A stretch of 64,000 bases of DNA from Beta vulgaris subsp. vulgaris. Its lineage: Eukaryota; Streptophyta; Magnoliopsida; Caryophyllales; Amaranthaceae. Position 1 is the stretch's first letter; each line of letters opens with the position of its first letter. Made by a program: the position numbers and the translations under genes. This document shows positions 31,656 through 43,692 of this stretch, one piece after another. The notes under the pieces are model-generated. The model was not told the origin of the DNA, searched no databases, and saw only the letters and a program-made list of their open reading frames with translations. The DNA lies in contig NC_079205.1 in NCBI RefSeq assembly GCF_026745355.1, positions 42,921,876 to 42,985,875 on the forward strand, read 5' to 3'.

Positions 31656-32861
31656 GGGTGCATTCTATTCAACTTATTGGCCCTGAACTTATTGGACCTT
31701 ATCTGAACTGAACTTATTGAACCTGAACTGAACTTATTGGAACTTATTAAACCTGATTGGACCTGATTCAACTTATTGGACCTGGTTGAACCTGATTGGA
31801 ACTTATTGGACCTTATTGAAACTTATTGACCTTATTGAAACTTATTAGACCTTATTGACCCTGATTGAAACTTATTAGACCTTATTGGACCTGATTGAAA
31901 CTTATTATACCTTATTGGACCTGATTGAAACTTATTTAACCTTATTAGACAAAAAGATTGACCATGAATAACATAAATATTACCACTAACGTAAATACTA
32001 CCCCTCAAAATTTTTTATGGAGTAATAATTATTATAATTCGTCCTTTAAAAATTAATGATTATTAATTATCTCTTATGATAATTAATTTAACAAAAAAAT
32101 TTACTATTTATATATTTGCCTATACATAACTTTCACCACTAATATATCTAATAGACTTGTTTTGATTTTACTCCATCCGTCCCAAAATATAGTCTTGTTA
32201 TCTCTAGTTATTTAAAGACGAATTGCAAAATATTGTAATTATAATTATTATTCTTATTGTTAACCTTAATTATTTGACCATGATTATAATATTATTTAAT
32301 AGCAATATGAATAATCAAATGATAGACAATAATACATGTATAATACTATACATTGTGGTACTTTAATAAAAAATTCTAATAATAACATAATCAGCTAATA
32401 GTAATATGAATAATAAAATAATAGACATAAGACAAATAAATAATAAAATAATAGACATAATACAAATAAATAATAAAATAATAGACACTAATAATACAAG
32501 TATAATACTATATAATCATTGTGGTACTTTAATTAAAATTCTAATAATAACATAATCAGCTAATAGTGATATGAAATTATGAATAATAAAATAATGGACA
32601 ATAATACAAATATTTATTAAACATTGACTATTTGGACGGTTGGACCTTATTAGACCTGATTGGAACTTATTGGACCTTATTAGACCTTATTAGACCTGAT
32701 TGGAATTTATTGCACCTGATTGGAACTTATTGCACCTGATTGGAACTTATTGGACCTTATTGGAACTTATTGCCCTTATTAGACCTTATTGCAACTTATC
32801 TGAACTTATCTGAACTTATTGGACCTGAAACTTAATTTTTTAAGTTGAACAGAACGAACCC
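31656..32861. mobile_element. TIR element copy A, full of short repeats (probably PIF/Harbinger type)
   Basis: It begins GGGTGCATTCTATTCAACTT and ends with the inverse AAGTTGAACAGAACGAACCC. TAA lies on both sides (31653-31655; 32862-32864), which fits a 3-bp Harbinger/Tourist duplication. About 270 bases at each end consist of irregular tandem repeats of ten-base units such as ACCTTATTGG, ACCTGATTGA and AACTTATTGG. The middle is AT-rich with no coding. The classification rests on TSD length; a Mutator-like origin is possible. Confidence 0.75.
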
Positions 32862-32864
32862 TAA

Positions 32865-35350
32865 GGGTGCGTTCTATTCAACTTATTGGACCTTATCTGA
32901 ACTGAACTTATTGAACCTAAACTGAACTTATTGGAACTTATTAAACCTGATTGGACCTGATTCAACTTATTGGACCTGATTGAACCTGATTGAACCTGAT
33001 TGGAATTTATTAGACCTTATTGGTACTTATTGACCTTATTGAAACTTATTAGATCTTATTGGCCCTGATTGAAACTTATTAGACCTTATTGAACCTGATT
33101 GAAACTTATTAGACCTAATTGGACCTGATTGAAACTTATTTGACCTTATTAGACAAAAACATTGACCATAAATAACATAAATATTACCACTAACGTAAAT
33201 ACTACCCCTCAAAATTTTTGATGGAGTAATAATTATTATAATTCGTCCTTTAAAAAATAATGATTATTAATTATCTCTTATGATAATTAATTTAACAAAA
33301 AAATTTACTATTTATATATTTGCCTATACATAACTTTCACCACTAATATATCTAATAGTCTTGTTTTGATTTTATAAGACACTAGTACAAAATCAAAAGT
33401 TAATTAACATTTATTGCTAACAAGTTAAAATTGGCACATATAAAAAATTCTCACTTCACTACTTTCATTAATGTGAAGGTAAGTAGATAGCATTAACTCC
33501 TTCCTTCATTGTTATTAGTAACGAAAACATGTTATCTCTAGTTATTTAAAGACGAATTGCAAAATATTGTAACTATAATTATCATTATTATTATTGTTAA
33601 CCTTAATTATTTGACCACAATTATAATATTATTTAATAGCAATATGAATAATCAAATAATAGACAATAATACAAGTATAATACTATACATTGTGGTACTT
33701 TAATAAAAAATTCTAATCATAACATAATAAGCTAATAGTAATATGAATAATAAAATAATAAACATAATACAAATAAATAATAAAATAATAGACATAATAC
33801 AAATAAATAATAAGATAATAGACACTAATACAAGTATAATACTATATAATCATTGTGGTACTTTAATTAAAATTCTAATAATAACATAATTAGCTAATAG
33901 TGATATGAAATTATGAATAACAAAATAATGGACAATAATACAAATTTTTATAAACATTGATTATTTGGACCGTATTTGAACTTATTGAATCTTATTAGAC
34001 CTGATTGGAACTTATTGCACTTGATTGGAACTTATTGCACCTGATTGGAACTTATTGCACCTGATTGGAACTTATTGCCCTTATTAGACCTTATTGCAAC
34101 TTATCTGAACTTATCTGAACTTATCTTAAAAAATTAAGTTTCAGGTCCAATAAGTTCAGATAAGTTGCAATAAGGTTTAATAAGGGCAATAAGTTCCAAT
34201 AAGTTCCAATCAGGTGCAATAAGTTCCAATCAGGTGCAATAAGTTCCAATCAGGTGCAATAAGTTCCAATCATGTGCAATAAGTTCCAATCAGGTCTAAT
34301 AAGGTCCAATAAGTTCCAATCAGGTTTAATAAGGTCCAAATAGTCAATTTTTAATAAACATTTGTATTATTGTCCATTATTTTGTTATTCATAATTTCAT
34401 ATCACTATTAGCTGATTATGTTATTATTAGAATTTTAATTAAATTACCACAATGATTATATAGTATTATACTTGTATTAGTGTCTATTATTTTATTACTT
34501 ATTTGTATTATGTCTATTATTTTATTATTTATTTATATTATGTCTATTATTTTATTATTCATATTACTATTAGCTGATTATGTTATTATTATAATTTTTT
34601 AATTAAAGTACCACAATGTATATTATTATACTTGTATTATTGTTTATTATATGATTATTCATATTGCTATTAAATAATAGTATAATTATGGTCAAATAAT
34701 TAAGGTTAACAATAATAATAATAATTATAATATTTTGCAATAATAATTATAATTACATTATTTTATTGTTTATTTGTATTATGTCTATTATTTTATTATT
34801 CATATTAAAATTTTTGCTTTTCTACTAGTGTTTTATAAAATCAAAACAAGACTATTAGATATATTAGTGGTGAAAGTTATGTATAGGCAAATATATAAAT
34901 AATAAATTTTTTTGTTAAATTAATTATCGTAAGAGATAATTAATAATCATTATTTTTTAAAGGACGAATTATAATAATTATTACTCCATAAAAAAATTTG
35001 AGGGGTAGTATTTACGTTAGTGGTAATATTTATGTTATTAATGATCAATTTTTTTGTCTAATAAGGTCAAATAAGTTTCAGTCAGGTCCAATAAGGTCTA
35101 ATAAGTTTCAATCAGGTCCAATAAGGTCTAATAAGTTTCAATCAGGGCCAATAAGGTCTAATAAGTTTCAATAAGGTCAATAAGTTCCAATAAGGTCCAA
35201 TAAGTTCCAATCAGGTTCAATCAGGTCCAATAAGTTGAATCAGGTCCAATCAGGTTTAATAAGTTCCAATAAGTTCAGTTTAGGTTCAATAAGTTCAGTT
35301 CAGATAAGGTCCAATAAGTTCAGGGCCAATAAGTTGAATAGAACGCACCC
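32865..35350. repeat. 2.5-kb palindrome made of two inverted copies (B and B') of the same TIR element
   Basis: Copy B (32865-34125) has the same orientation as copy A. Copy B' (34126-35350) is its inverse, ending in GAATAGAACGCACCC at 35350 followed by TAA (35351-35353). The inner termini of both copies are missing the last 20 or more bases at the junction (around 34125), where the sequence turns back on itself. The arms match closely over about 1.2 kb with scattered indels, so transcripts would form a long hairpin. No coding sequence. Confidence 0.85.
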
Positions 35351-35432
35351 TAAGTGTAATGATGGTGTATTATGATAGAATATGTAAGGGAGATCGTACA
35401 TATTATGATGCACGTCTTTTCATGGTATATTA

Positions 35433-35850
35433 GAGCAATTCCATTGGCAAGCAACAACCCCATATTGCTAGTCGTGTGATCATGTCACTTTGACTCAAAT
35501 TTTAGGCCCCTTTTGGAGAAGCTAGATGGCGGGTTAAAAAATATTAGTTATAAGCTAAATAAATGACACATCAGCTTTTCAAATAACTACCAATTTGAGC
35601 TACAAACTCCACCCACGGCAAGCAACAACTACTTTTATCTTGAATGGTCTCATTTGCTTACCAACCTTCTATCCTTGACTATCTTTTGTAATTTATCAAA
35701 TAGGTTCCAATACTTTTTTGAGCAAGCTATATAGCTTGTTTGAGCAACATTGCTCAACCATATTACTTGTTTCACCCCACGATGGAGCTAGTAGCTCAAA
35801 ACTTTTACATATTGCAAGCAAGTTCTCCTACTCAACCACTAGAGATGCTC
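35433..35850. mobile_element. Probable Harbinger/Tourist MITE
   Basis: It begins GAGCAATTCCATTGGCAAGC after TTA and ends with the imperfect inverse CTCAACCACTAGAGATGCTC before TTG. The GAGCATCTCCAATGG-like terminus and 3-base target fit this group. About 420 bases, no coding. Confidence 0.6.
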
Positions 35851-35941
35851 TTGTGCTTTTCGTGAGGCTAATAGTTCTTCATTATTCATGAGGCTTCTTC
35901 AGTTTTAAAAAAGATGTTCGTATTGTTTTGCATACAAGTAA

Positions 35942-36110
35942 CACTAGTAGAAAAAAGTCCATCTGATGCGGTCAAAATCGGACTTACTGATGTGGTTTTG
36001 GTCCGAATCAAATGGACTCGCAGCAGATCCCATTTATTTACTGATCCGGTCCAAAACCGGATCAGTAAATTATTTACTGATGCGGTTTTACTTTAAAACC
36101 GCATCAGATT
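35942..36110. repeat. Left terminus and subterminal repeats of the second CACTA element
   Basis: CACTAGTAG terminal sequence, then alternating direct and inverted copies around GATGCGGT, GATCCGGTCC and AAACCGCATCAG, able to form several hairpins. Confidence 0.8.
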
Positions 36111-37013
36111 GCCAAAATTTTTGTCTAAAAAATAGTTGCACCTGCCACCTGCAGGTCTGCAACCTTTTTCATACACAACACTCACGCTTACTTTCATACA
36201 CAAGTCACAACACAATCACAATAACAGTATATATAATGAAAAACATATTTGTATTAAAAAAATCTTTTATACATATATATACCATAACAATACATATATA
36301 TACCTCTGAAAAAATGGAAACATATTTCCAGTTCAACAATGAAAACAGACGAAAGTTACAAAAAAAAACGAAAAAAATGACAGTAAATGAACGAAAATTG
36401 AAAATGACAGTAAAATCAAACTAGATCTAACTAAAAGAACATAAATTACAGAAAATGAATGAAAATTGAAAAAAAAAAAACGAACTAAATCTAACTAAAA
36501 ACATAAATTACATAAAATGAACGAAAATTTAAAAAATAAAAAAAATAAAAACGAACTACGAACGAAAATTATAAAACAAAAAATCTAACTAGATCTGGAT
36601 TTACAAGAAGATTTGCGAAATTATAAAAACAAAAGAGGAGAAGACGAAAAATATAAAAACGAACTAGAATCCGTCGAAGGATGAAGATTCTGGCGGTCGG
36701 CACTGATGAAGACGAACGAGATGTGGAAGAATGACGACGAGTTTGTGGTTGGTGCTGCCCGTCGAAGCTCCGAGACTCTCACTTGATAGCTCCGAGATGG
36801 AAGAACGACGACGGAGAGAAGCTCCGAGACTCTTGCTTGATAGCCGAGCAATTACCGATGCTAAAGAAGGAGGAAGGCGGAAGGAGGAAAGAGGAAGGAG
36901 GACAGAGGGTTAGAGAGAGACGCGTTGGGAGGACTGAAATGAGAAAGAGACATGAGATTTAGGTTTAGAGAAGAGAGAGAAATGAGAGAGGGTTAGAAAT
37001 GAGAGGGGGTTAG
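36111..37013. other. Non-coding interior of the second CACTA element
   Basis: A-rich sequence (36220-36660) with repeated ACGAAAATT motifs, then a GA-rich stretch (36620-37000) with CTCCGAGA repeats. Short open frames here are artefacts of the purine bias. The last part, with GACTGAAATGAGA near 36935, reappears at 53611 just beyond the right minisatellite unit. Confidence 0.5.
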
Positions 37014-37590
37014 ATTGAACAATCCGTCTTGCATGGACCCGGTTCACACTAAAAATAGTGTGGACCAGGCTAGGCACGTGACCAGTTAAGAAGTACTCAC
37101 TTATACACTATATCAAAAATAGATACACTATATCAAAAATAGATACACTATATGATACATAGGTATACTATATCAAAAATAGATACACTATATCATAACT
37201 ACGTACACTATATCATACAGAGGCACACTATATCATAACTAGGTATACTATATCCTATAGGAACACTATATCATAACTAGGTACACAATATCCTATAGGA
37301 AAATATTTACTTAAACGCATTACAGAAACATATACTATATCAAAAATAGATACACTATATCAAAAATAGATATACTATATTATACATAGGTACACTATAT
37401 CATTTTAACATACACTATATCATTTTAACATACACTATATCATTTCAACATATACTATATCATTTTAACATATACTATATCATTTTAACATACACTATAA
37501 CATATCAATATACACTATCCTAAACTCACGTGATATGGATCGGGTGCACACTAATTAGTGTGCACCAGGTTCATATTAGTTTTTTAAAGT
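37014..37590. repeat. Minisatellite-hairpin unit, copy 1
   Basis: It opens with AACAATCCGTCTTGCATGG and a CACACTA/TAGTGTG hairpin. About 400 bases follow of irregular tandem repeats around TACACTATATCA with AAAATAGA or TTTTAACA spacers (near 20-base period). It closes with a perfect 22-base palindrome (37544-37565) and CAGGTTCATATTAG. A second copy in the same orientation lies at 52926-53600. Confidence 0.85.
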
Positions 37591-37594
37591 ATAA

Positions 37595-39977
37595 AACTTG
37601 TAGAAGTATTCATTTGCAACAACCCAAAAAAAAAAAAAAAATTCCTTCATGTAAAACGTTTTGATTTTACACTATTTACTCAGATCTGTTTGACCATATT
37701 TAGGAATTGGACATGAAAAAAAAATTATGGTCGTTTGAAATTTTGTTAGATTACTCGATATATAGTTTCAAAATATTTAACTTTTTAAAATTTTGCTTTT
37801 TTATAAGGAAATTTTTTGACATATTGAGTGTGAAGGGATCCCAACTTGTCAAAGGTGAGAATCGACCCCAAAAGCTCTTTCAATCAAGAGATCGATATCT
37901 AGCCTTTAGCCATGAACTATCCTTCACTCTCATTTTAAAATTTTTATCTATAAAGAAGGGTGTTGTTATTTACCGCCTATATATATATACATCTTTTAAA
38001 AATTTATATTATCTTAAAACTATTTTGATATAGGACACTCTGCTTGCGGTTCCACCATGGTGGAACCGAAGGAAATGGTATGTTCCACTGCATGGTCTGG
38101 TTTCATGTGAACAGTGAAAAAAAATATATGGGACGAACCAGCGGGGAGGAAGGAGGTGGTGGTGGTGTAGAGGAGAGAGGTGCAGCGAGTTAAGAAAAAG
38201 AGGAGCAGGGTGGTGCGAGGGAGGAGAGAGAAGTAGAGGGAAGGGTGGTAGGGCATAGGAGAAAGACTTCTAACAACGGTCAATGATTTGCTACCACCAA
38301 TTCCATCTCCTTATCATCAAGTCGTACATGTCATGCCTCTTATTTATTTTCTATGTATTATTTTTAATTTTATATGCACCTTTGAATTCATTGTTCTTTC
38401 TATCTATAAGATTCTTGACATTTTGCAATTCCATTAGTTTTTGAATTTTTTTTTTTTGGTGGGAATGGTTCAATTTGAAGTTTCAAACTGAGTTTGGATT
38501 CCAGGCTTTATACAATTGTGGCTGTTCATGTCAAAGACGGGCAAGAAGGTCGGGTTCCAGCGAACCGCCCAAGATGGGCAGGGAAGGAGAACGGAGAAGA
38601 AGGGTTGAGGAAGAAGAATAAGGAGGGAGGTGGTCGCAATGGTGGCGGACCTGGCAATAGTGGTGGTGGGGTGTAGTGATGGTGGTTATTATAGGTTAGA
38701 AAAAAAGAAAGAAGAATGAGTAGAGGAAGAAAGGAGAAAAAGAATATGTTATAAAAAATACGAGCGATGTTAGTAAATTACGGACGGTAGATAGCATCAC
38801 ACTTACATGTGAGAAAAAGAAATGGATGAGGTATATTCATAAATTATAAGTTATAGCATGGGATCTTAGGAGCAAACTTGGTGTAAAATATGGGAGGTTT
38901 TGGAAAGAGGGTAAAAGATGTGATTTATAATGCATGTGTTATAACTCAGAAAACCAGTTATAAATCTTGAGTTTCTCACGTATATATTATCAATATGTTA
39001 TACTGCAAAAATCCAACATAAATTCTTATATGACACGGGTACGCAATAAGTTACTATGAGACGGGGATAAAATTTTGCTCTTACAAGTGACCTTTTAAAG
39101 TAGAAAGTTATCTGTCATATATGGGAAACTTTTTTACCCTAATCTGGTCAATTTCACTTATATGAAAGTAACTCATTTAAATTATTTGTTTGTCAGTGTT
39201 CCTTTTGATTTAAGAATGAAGAAGTCTTACAATAAATTTATTATATATGGCGTATAAAATTTTAATTGAAAATCCAATTTTTATTTTTAGGTTGTTACAT
39301 GTGGCACTATTAATCGAGCCATAATTTATGTACATGATTTTAGGGATCTAGAGTTTATATATCAACATTTATTCTAGAAAATATAATAATTTTTTTCCAA
39401 ATAATTCATTTACCGGAATAAAATTTATAAGGATTTATCATATTTGGTGCTGATCACGGGTCATTTGCAAAAAATATTTTAAAAATAACACATTTGCATG
39501 CAATTTGAATCTTCGTCACATATATGTCACATTAGTTAAACAATATTATCGGGGAACTCTTTAGATTTCAATAAGAGGAAAAAAAAGGCAGTTATTAAGT
39601 TTAATAGAGTTAGTTGCTAATTAGGTGACCAGTTAAACAAGTATACAAAAGTAATATGATGAGACTTTTTGGTGACAGATCATTGAAATTTCTCTTTCTT
39701 GTGCTATTTCTCTCTTAAATTATACAATCTCCCATAATCTCCGGTGCATGTAGTGTTTGTCTGGTGGATGATGGTCACCAGGTAGTTTGGCGCACGACAG
39801 CGGTGTTGCAAGACAACAAGAGTGAGGGGTTGAACGGGGCTATTGAAAGCGGGTGCAGAAGTGGTTGTATAATTGAGTACTAGTTATTAGCGCAACTTTT
39901 GGATTTATATGAGCCTATAATTGAATCAATGGATAGAGTGGAGGCTTTTTTGTTCAACTTTTTCTAAAAATAAGTTG
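37595..39977. other. Non-coding DNA between the minisatellite unit and the Tat element
   Basis: No gene is supported. It holds a perfect 22-base palindrome with core CCACCATGGTGG (38047-38068), a GA/GT-rich stretch (38120-38260 and 38520-38760), and AT-rich sequence. The short frames found here are low-complexity. Confidence 0.45.
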
Positions 39978-39982
39978 GTCCC

Positions 39983-40715
39983 TGTATACACAAAATTTCG
40001 AGTCGAAATAAATAAGACGAGAAATAAAGTAACAAAGAAATTATATTTCAATAAATGTATTGAGTACAATCTCTGTAAACAGTTTATAATGAAAAATAAA
40101 CTAAGTCCTCTGATTCTGTTTCGTAGCTTGAGAGTGACACGTGTTGATGTCGACGTGGAGTTGAATGTAGACTGACCTGTTGTCAACGTCAATTTAAGTT
40201 TGAGTGTGGGATGACGTTTTGTCGACGTCAACCTGAGTTTGAGTTTTGTTTGGGTATATTCGAATGAGGGTTGACAAAGCTTGAATCTCAGTCGAATATA
40301 TTTGGGTGTATTTAAATAGTCGGCACAGTTTTGATGTGCTTGTTGACTAATTGCAGAGAGAATTCTAAGAGAATTTTATGAGCTCTTGAGAATAATGATT
40401 TTTCCGTCCCCTCAACTGAGAGATGTGAGGTCTATTTATAGGGAATGGAGATCCCTTCATGGACTTGGTAATTTATGGGTTTGGGCCCGTTTATGACTTG
40501 GAAGTCTTTTTACCTTTGCCACTTGACCACCTTATTTGGACTAATAATCTGGGCTAGCCCAATACTTTATAACCCAAATTGTATTTGTTTAATCTAATTT
40601 GGATATGTAATTTGAGTGGGCTAAATTAATTAAATTGGGCTAATCATATTTATTTTAGCTCAATGATAATTAATTTATTTTCATGTAAAACACTAATAAA
40701 TTTTTAGTGTCTACA
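39983..40715 (-). repeat. 3' LTR of the Tat element
   Basis: Begins TGTATACA and ends TGTCTACA on the plus strand. On the minus strand it contains a TATAAATA box (40433-40440). Nearly identical to 51252-51982. Confidence 0.95.
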
Positions 40716-40730
40716 AATTGCCCCCTCGAG
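40716..40730 (-). promoter_or_regulatory. Polypurine tract of the Tat element
   Basis: Minus strand CTCGAGGGGGCAATT lies directly before the 3' LTR. It would prime plus-strand DNA synthesis during reverse transcription. GAGGGGGCAATT is a usual form for this clade. Confidence 0.85.
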
Positions 40731-42118
40731 ACCATGTCATGTTCACGATTTGAAGTGTTTAATTGTGACGGGGTCTCGACAAAGTTGAGTTTGACATGAT
40801 AATTGTTTGACAATCACCGTGCTGTTTGATAAATTTTTTTCCAATAGAGTGTTGAATTTTTTACAACTCTATCAAGTCTTGAACTTGAGAGTTCCGATCT
40901 CATCTCGGTTAGGATTTTTTTTTTTTTTTTTTTTTGTTATCAAGTAAAACAAATCTTATCACATATTGATATAAATTAACCAAACCTCGTCGGCTAACTC
41001 CACGAATCCAACGTGGAACTTCCATTGATTGAGGATACCAGTGAGTTATGAGTATCAAGTTGTCAAGCAAATCAAGAATTCAAGACTACATACAGGTGAG
41101 TTGATTTTTTTTTTTCTTAATTTTGTTTCCAAGTAATCTCAACATATATCCATACGTGGCTGTTGGACATAGCCTTCCTTGATATATTATGCTGCAACTT
41201 TGATTTTTTTTTTTCTTTCTTTTTGTTTGTCTTATGAATTCTCACGCTTGATGATCATACATGGAATTGCTTTTGTGATTTTTTTTTTTTTTTTTTTTTG
41301 TAATTCATGCCGCACCACAGTTTTGCTTTTTGTTTCTTTTGTGATGATTTTTTTTTTCGAGCGACACCCATATATCCTTAGCCTTATGAATTGGGGTGTA
41401 TAAATCAACCATGCGATCAAAAAGATGGTACAGTATGTAGCCCTTGCATAGAACTTCGTCTTCTTCGCGCTTCTTACGATCGGCCATGATTTGTTCCGAG
41501 TCTGTCACTTGGTTCAAGAAATGGTTTCAGATTACTGTCCAGAACATAGAATATCTTTAAAGCAATTAATAGAAATTTCATCTTCTCCTTCTAACGAGTG
41601 AAATTCGTCCCATCCACGCGGTCGAGTTTTCCAATGTCACCAACAAAATTCAGAGTTTTCTCCATTGCGGAAATTAATTATTATACCTTAGGATTGTTAG
41701 AAAAATTATAAACAGTATGCTTAAGGACATGTTTACCCCTTTTAAACGTCTTTAAGGTATAATTAGCCCCCACTATAAACAGATTGCTATTGGGTTATGG
41801 CGTTTCCGTAGAAGGAGAGCAAGGCAACATTCTGCTATGTTTCATAAAAGTTTTGGCCCTTTTGTTTTTTTTTTTTTTTTTTCAACAGTTTGGATTTTTG
41901 ACATATTTTGTTTGACTTGCAGTACATCATATTTTGTGAGATCCTGAACTTCTAGATTTACTTTGAAGTTTTGCAGACGCCCAAAACTAGTGAGGTGATG
42001 AGTTTTTTTAAAACCCTTTTAGTCTAAAATATTGTGTTTGCATTGTTTGCACAATATCACTTTTTTTGTGCATGTGTACCCGTGTTTTTTTTTTTTTTTT
42101 TTGTGTATGACAGGTTCA

Positions 42119-42866
42119 CTTGAAGACGAAGACGAAGGCGGGGATTCCGTCGTGATGGGCCACATGTCTTTAGCACTGTGAGCCTGTCAGGGGTGTTATT
42201 CATATGTCTTTAGCACTGCGACACTGACACCTCCAGACAGCCTTGAAGACGAAGACGAAGGCAGGGATTCCGTCGTGATGGGCCACATGTCTTTAGCACT
42301 GTGAGCCTGTCAGGGGTGTTATTCATATGTCTTTAGCACTGCGACACTGACACCTCCAGACAGTCCCTTGAAGACGAAGACGAAGGCAGGGATTCCGTCG
42401 TGATGGGCCACATGTCTTTAGCACTGTGAGCCTGTCAGGGGTGTTATTCATATGTCTTTAGCACTGCGACACTGACACCTCCAGACAGTCCCTTGAAGAC
42501 AAAGACGAAGGCAGGGATTCCGTCGTGATGGGCCACATCTTTAGCACTGTGAGCCTGTCAGGGGTGTTATTCATATGTCTTTAGCACTGCGACACTGACA
42601 CCTCCAGACAGTCTCTTGAAGACGAAGACGAAGGCAGGGATTCCGTCGTGATGGGCCACATGTCTTTAGCACTGTAAGCCTATCAGGGGTGTTATTCATA
42701 TGTCTTTAGCACTGCGACACTGACACCTCCAGACAGTCCCTTGAAGACAAAGACGAAGGCAGGGATTCCGTCGTGATGGGCCACATGTCTTTAGCACTGT
42801 GAGCCTGTCAGGGGTGTTATTCATATGTCTTTAGCACTGCGACACTGACACCTCCAGACAATCCCT
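42119..42866. repeat. Tandem array of about 125-base units in the Tat 3' region
   Basis: Six full units start at about 42119, 42242, 42367, 42492, 42615 and 42740 (periods 123-125), with a partial seventh. Each has CTTGAAGACGAAGACGAAGG, CCGTCGTGATGGGCCACATG and two copies of CATRTGTCTTTAGCACTG. Units differ by only a few bases, so the array spread recently. Confidence 0.95.
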
Positions 42867-43074
42867 TGAAGACAGTCAATCTCACCCTCGAGGTATGTTG
42901 TCTAACCCATGATTTTTTGTTTTGTTAAATGATTGTTCGTTAACCCAAAAATTGCTTTTGTTTTGATGTCGTCCTTCACTGTTTGCATTCTTGTGGGCTA
43001 GGAGTTAGAACTTTTTTTGGTGTGTGTGCAATTTAAACTCTTACTTGGGAGTTCAAATTTTCTTTGTCTTTTGC

Positions 43075-43530
43075 TTGGATATGCAGTTTACACTCTTGCT
43101 TAGGAGTTAGATTTTTTGGTGTGCAGTTTAGACTCTTGCTTGGGAGTTAGAATTTTTTGGTGTGCAGTTTAGACTCTTGCTTGGGAGTTAGAATTTTTTT
43201 TTTTTGGTGTGCCGTTTAGACTCTTGCTTGGGAGTTAGAATTTTTTTTTTCTTTTCTTGGTGTGCAGTTTAGACTCTTGCTTGGGAGTTAGAATTTGTTG
43301 GTGTGCAGTTTAGACTCTTGCGGGCCAGGAGTATTACAATTTTTGTTTTTTTTTTATTTCGCCGTTCACAGTTTAGACTCTTGCGGGCTAGGAGTATTAA
43401 ATTTTTTTTTTGTTTCGCCGTTCACAGTTTATACTCTTGCGGGCCAGGAGTATTACAATTTTTTTGTTTTTATTTCGCCGTTCACAGTTTATACTCTTGC
43501 GGGCCAGGAGTATTACAATTTTTTGAATCT
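43075..43530. repeat. Tandem array of about 40-60-base units in the Tat 3' region
   Basis: About ten units built on GTTTAGACTCTTGCTTGGGA or the variant with ACTCTTGCGGGCCAGGAG, each followed by a T-run of varying length. The last units contain TTTCGCCGTTCACAG as an addition. Confidence 0.9.
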
Positions 43531-43692
43531 TTTACTCGAGTAATTTTTATGTTACCCTAGCTGCCTACGTACTTGTAAAATATCAACAAATTGCTTTTAC
43601 AAGCTCAAGCCAACGTAGTTCAAATGCAACTTTATTTCTTTCAACATATGCAGTTTATCCTCTTGCTTAGGAGTTAACGATGCTCTTACTTT

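Larger units (their letters stand above)
40731..43692 (-). other. 3' non-coding region of the Tat element
   Basis: About 3 kb between the integrase end and the polypurine tract. It contains four long T-runs (40918-40936, 41280-41299, 41868-41882, 42085-42102) and two tandem arrays annotated separately. No further open frame resembles an envelope or other protein. Confidence 0.8.

Noticed and set aside
31656..35350. Dense regularly spaced short repeats, superficially like a CRISPR array
   Set aside because: Units are about ten bases, vary freely, have no unique spacers, lie in transposon TIRs in a plant genome, and no cas genes exist.
36621..36913. Serine-rich and arginine-rich open frames
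   Set aside because: Purine-biased DNA read on both strands, inside a non-autonomous CACTA element.
38494..38676. Glycine-rich protein frame
   Set aside because: Simple GGT/GGA-rich repeats, no start context and no relation to known glycine-rich proteins beyond composition.
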